From NCBI GenBank assembly GCA_910584345.1, contig CAJTZX010000055.1, positions 1 to 25,238 of the forward strand: a DNA stretch of 25,238 nt. Direction: 5' to 3'. Made by a program: the position numbers and the translations under genes. Under the pieces are notes generated by a model. It had not been told where the DNA came from, made no database searches, and saw nothing but the letters and a program-made list of their open reading frames with translations. Source of the stretch: an uncultured Eubacterium sp. (GTDB lineage Bacteria; Bacillota; Clostridia; Lachnospirales; Lachnospiraceae). Below, in pieces: positions 25,062-25,238 of the stretch; position 1 is the first letter of the stretch, and each line of letters starts with the position of its first letter.

Positions 25062-25111
25062 GAACAGTTCCTAATATTTTTTATCGTAGCATTTTTTATT
25101 CCAAAATGCTA
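25062..25111. promoter_or_regulatory. Leader with two inverted repeats before the S26 peptidase-like gene
   Basis: AGGAAC-a-GTTCCT (about 25060-25072) is a small dyad 20-30 bases ahead of the start codon. TAGCATTTT (25087-25095) and AAAATGCTA (25103-25111) form a perfect 9-bp stem with a 7-base loop. There is no T-run after the stem on the minus strand, so it reads as a leader hairpin or operator rather than a classical terminator. A promoter is not clear; TATAGC at 25108-25113 (minus strand) is a poor -10 candidate. Confidence 0.35.
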
Positions 25112-25238
25112 TACTAATATTTAGATTCATAGAAATGTAACAATCAGATCGTTACTATTCACGGCCCAATGTCATTTACTTAATGGATTCCCGTACGACT
25201 TTGCACCTGGCGGAATGGTTTTGCTGGCTGGAACATCC
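25112..25238. other. Right-edge stretch, content not identified
   Basis: It contains a dyad GTAAC...GTTAC (25138-25154) and, at the very edge, a minus-strand frame open from 25238 to a TAA at 25176-25178 whose 20 codons could be a protein C-terminus (ending RCKVVRESIK). The opposite strand is open too, so neither is supported as a gene. Confidence 0.3.

Noticed and set aside
24175..25075. 13-base direct repeat AACAGTTCCTAAT at 24175-24187 and 25063-25075, as if bounding an S26-pqqD cassette
   Set aside because: A few 13-base matches are expected by chance in 25 kb of this composition, and one copy is inside the pqqD coding sequence.
25130..25238. Possible GEMM-I c-di-GMP riboswitch on the minus strand (GCAAAACC and GTGCAAAG boxes)
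   Set aside because: The two boxes faintly resemble the GCAAACC and CGCAAAG boxes, but the GNRA hairpin that should lie between them and the second stem with its receptor are absent.
1..25238. CRISPR arrays, tRNA or rRNA genes, insertion sequences with terminal repeats
   Set aside because: I looked for spaced direct repeats, cloverleaf-like segments and transposase motifs and saw none that hold up.

Overview
This looks like chromosome of an anaerobic, Gram-positive Clostridia bacterium, most likely Lachnospiraceae-like. The evidence is moderate-to-low GC, strong AGGAGG-type ribosome sites, ClpB under a sigma-A promoter with CIRCE-like half-sites, and a polysaccharide locus resembling the Gram-positive Pel operon that lacks the outer-membrane parts PelB and PelC. 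Genus cannot be assigned from the sequence alone.

Layout. At 1-1242 (minus) is the N-terminal part of a membrane sensor, probably a methyl-accepting chemotaxis protein, running off the left edge. At 1410-2129 (minus) is a secreted or anchored CE4 polysaccharide deacetylase. At 2377-4962 (minus) is clpB with a clear promoter. At 5284-6505 is a small accessory patch on the plus strand: a promoter, the hicA/hicB toxin-antitoxin pair, and the wreck of a D12-class DNA adenine methylase that has lost its catalytic middle. At 6618-7895 (minus) is a nucleotidyltransferase of the NTP_transf_5 type.

From 8021 to 25040 lies the main feature, an exopolysaccharide locus transcribed almost entirely leftward. 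In transcription order: an ER-type S26 signal peptidase-like protein, a PqqD-like protein, a PelD-like c-di-GMP receptor fused to a degenerate SDR domain, a PelE-like protein, a 916-aa polytopic membrane protein of unknown function, a DUF2194 protein, PelF, PelG, a DUF2304-like membrane protein, a GT4 glycosyltransferase, a GT2 glycosyltransferase and a DUF4874/DUF4832 protein. A second, membrane-anchored DUF4874/DUF4832 paralogue (8021-9496, plus) points at the first and overlaps it tail to tail by 18 bases.

How it may work together. PelF polymerises and PelG translocates. The PelD-like protein reads c-di-GMP through an RxxD site next to a dead GGDEF motif, and PelE links PelD to the synthase. 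The order D-E-x-x-F-G matches the known Gram-positive order D-E-A-F-G, with the 916-aa protein and DUF2194 sitting where the PelA deacetylase is expected. The added GT2/GT4/DUF2304 genes and the two putative glycosidase-like proteins suggest a decorated or different polymer rather than textbook Pel. The S26/PqqD pair at the head and the nucleotidyltransferase beyond the tail form a recurrent trio of unknown purpose; no peptide substrate is visible here.
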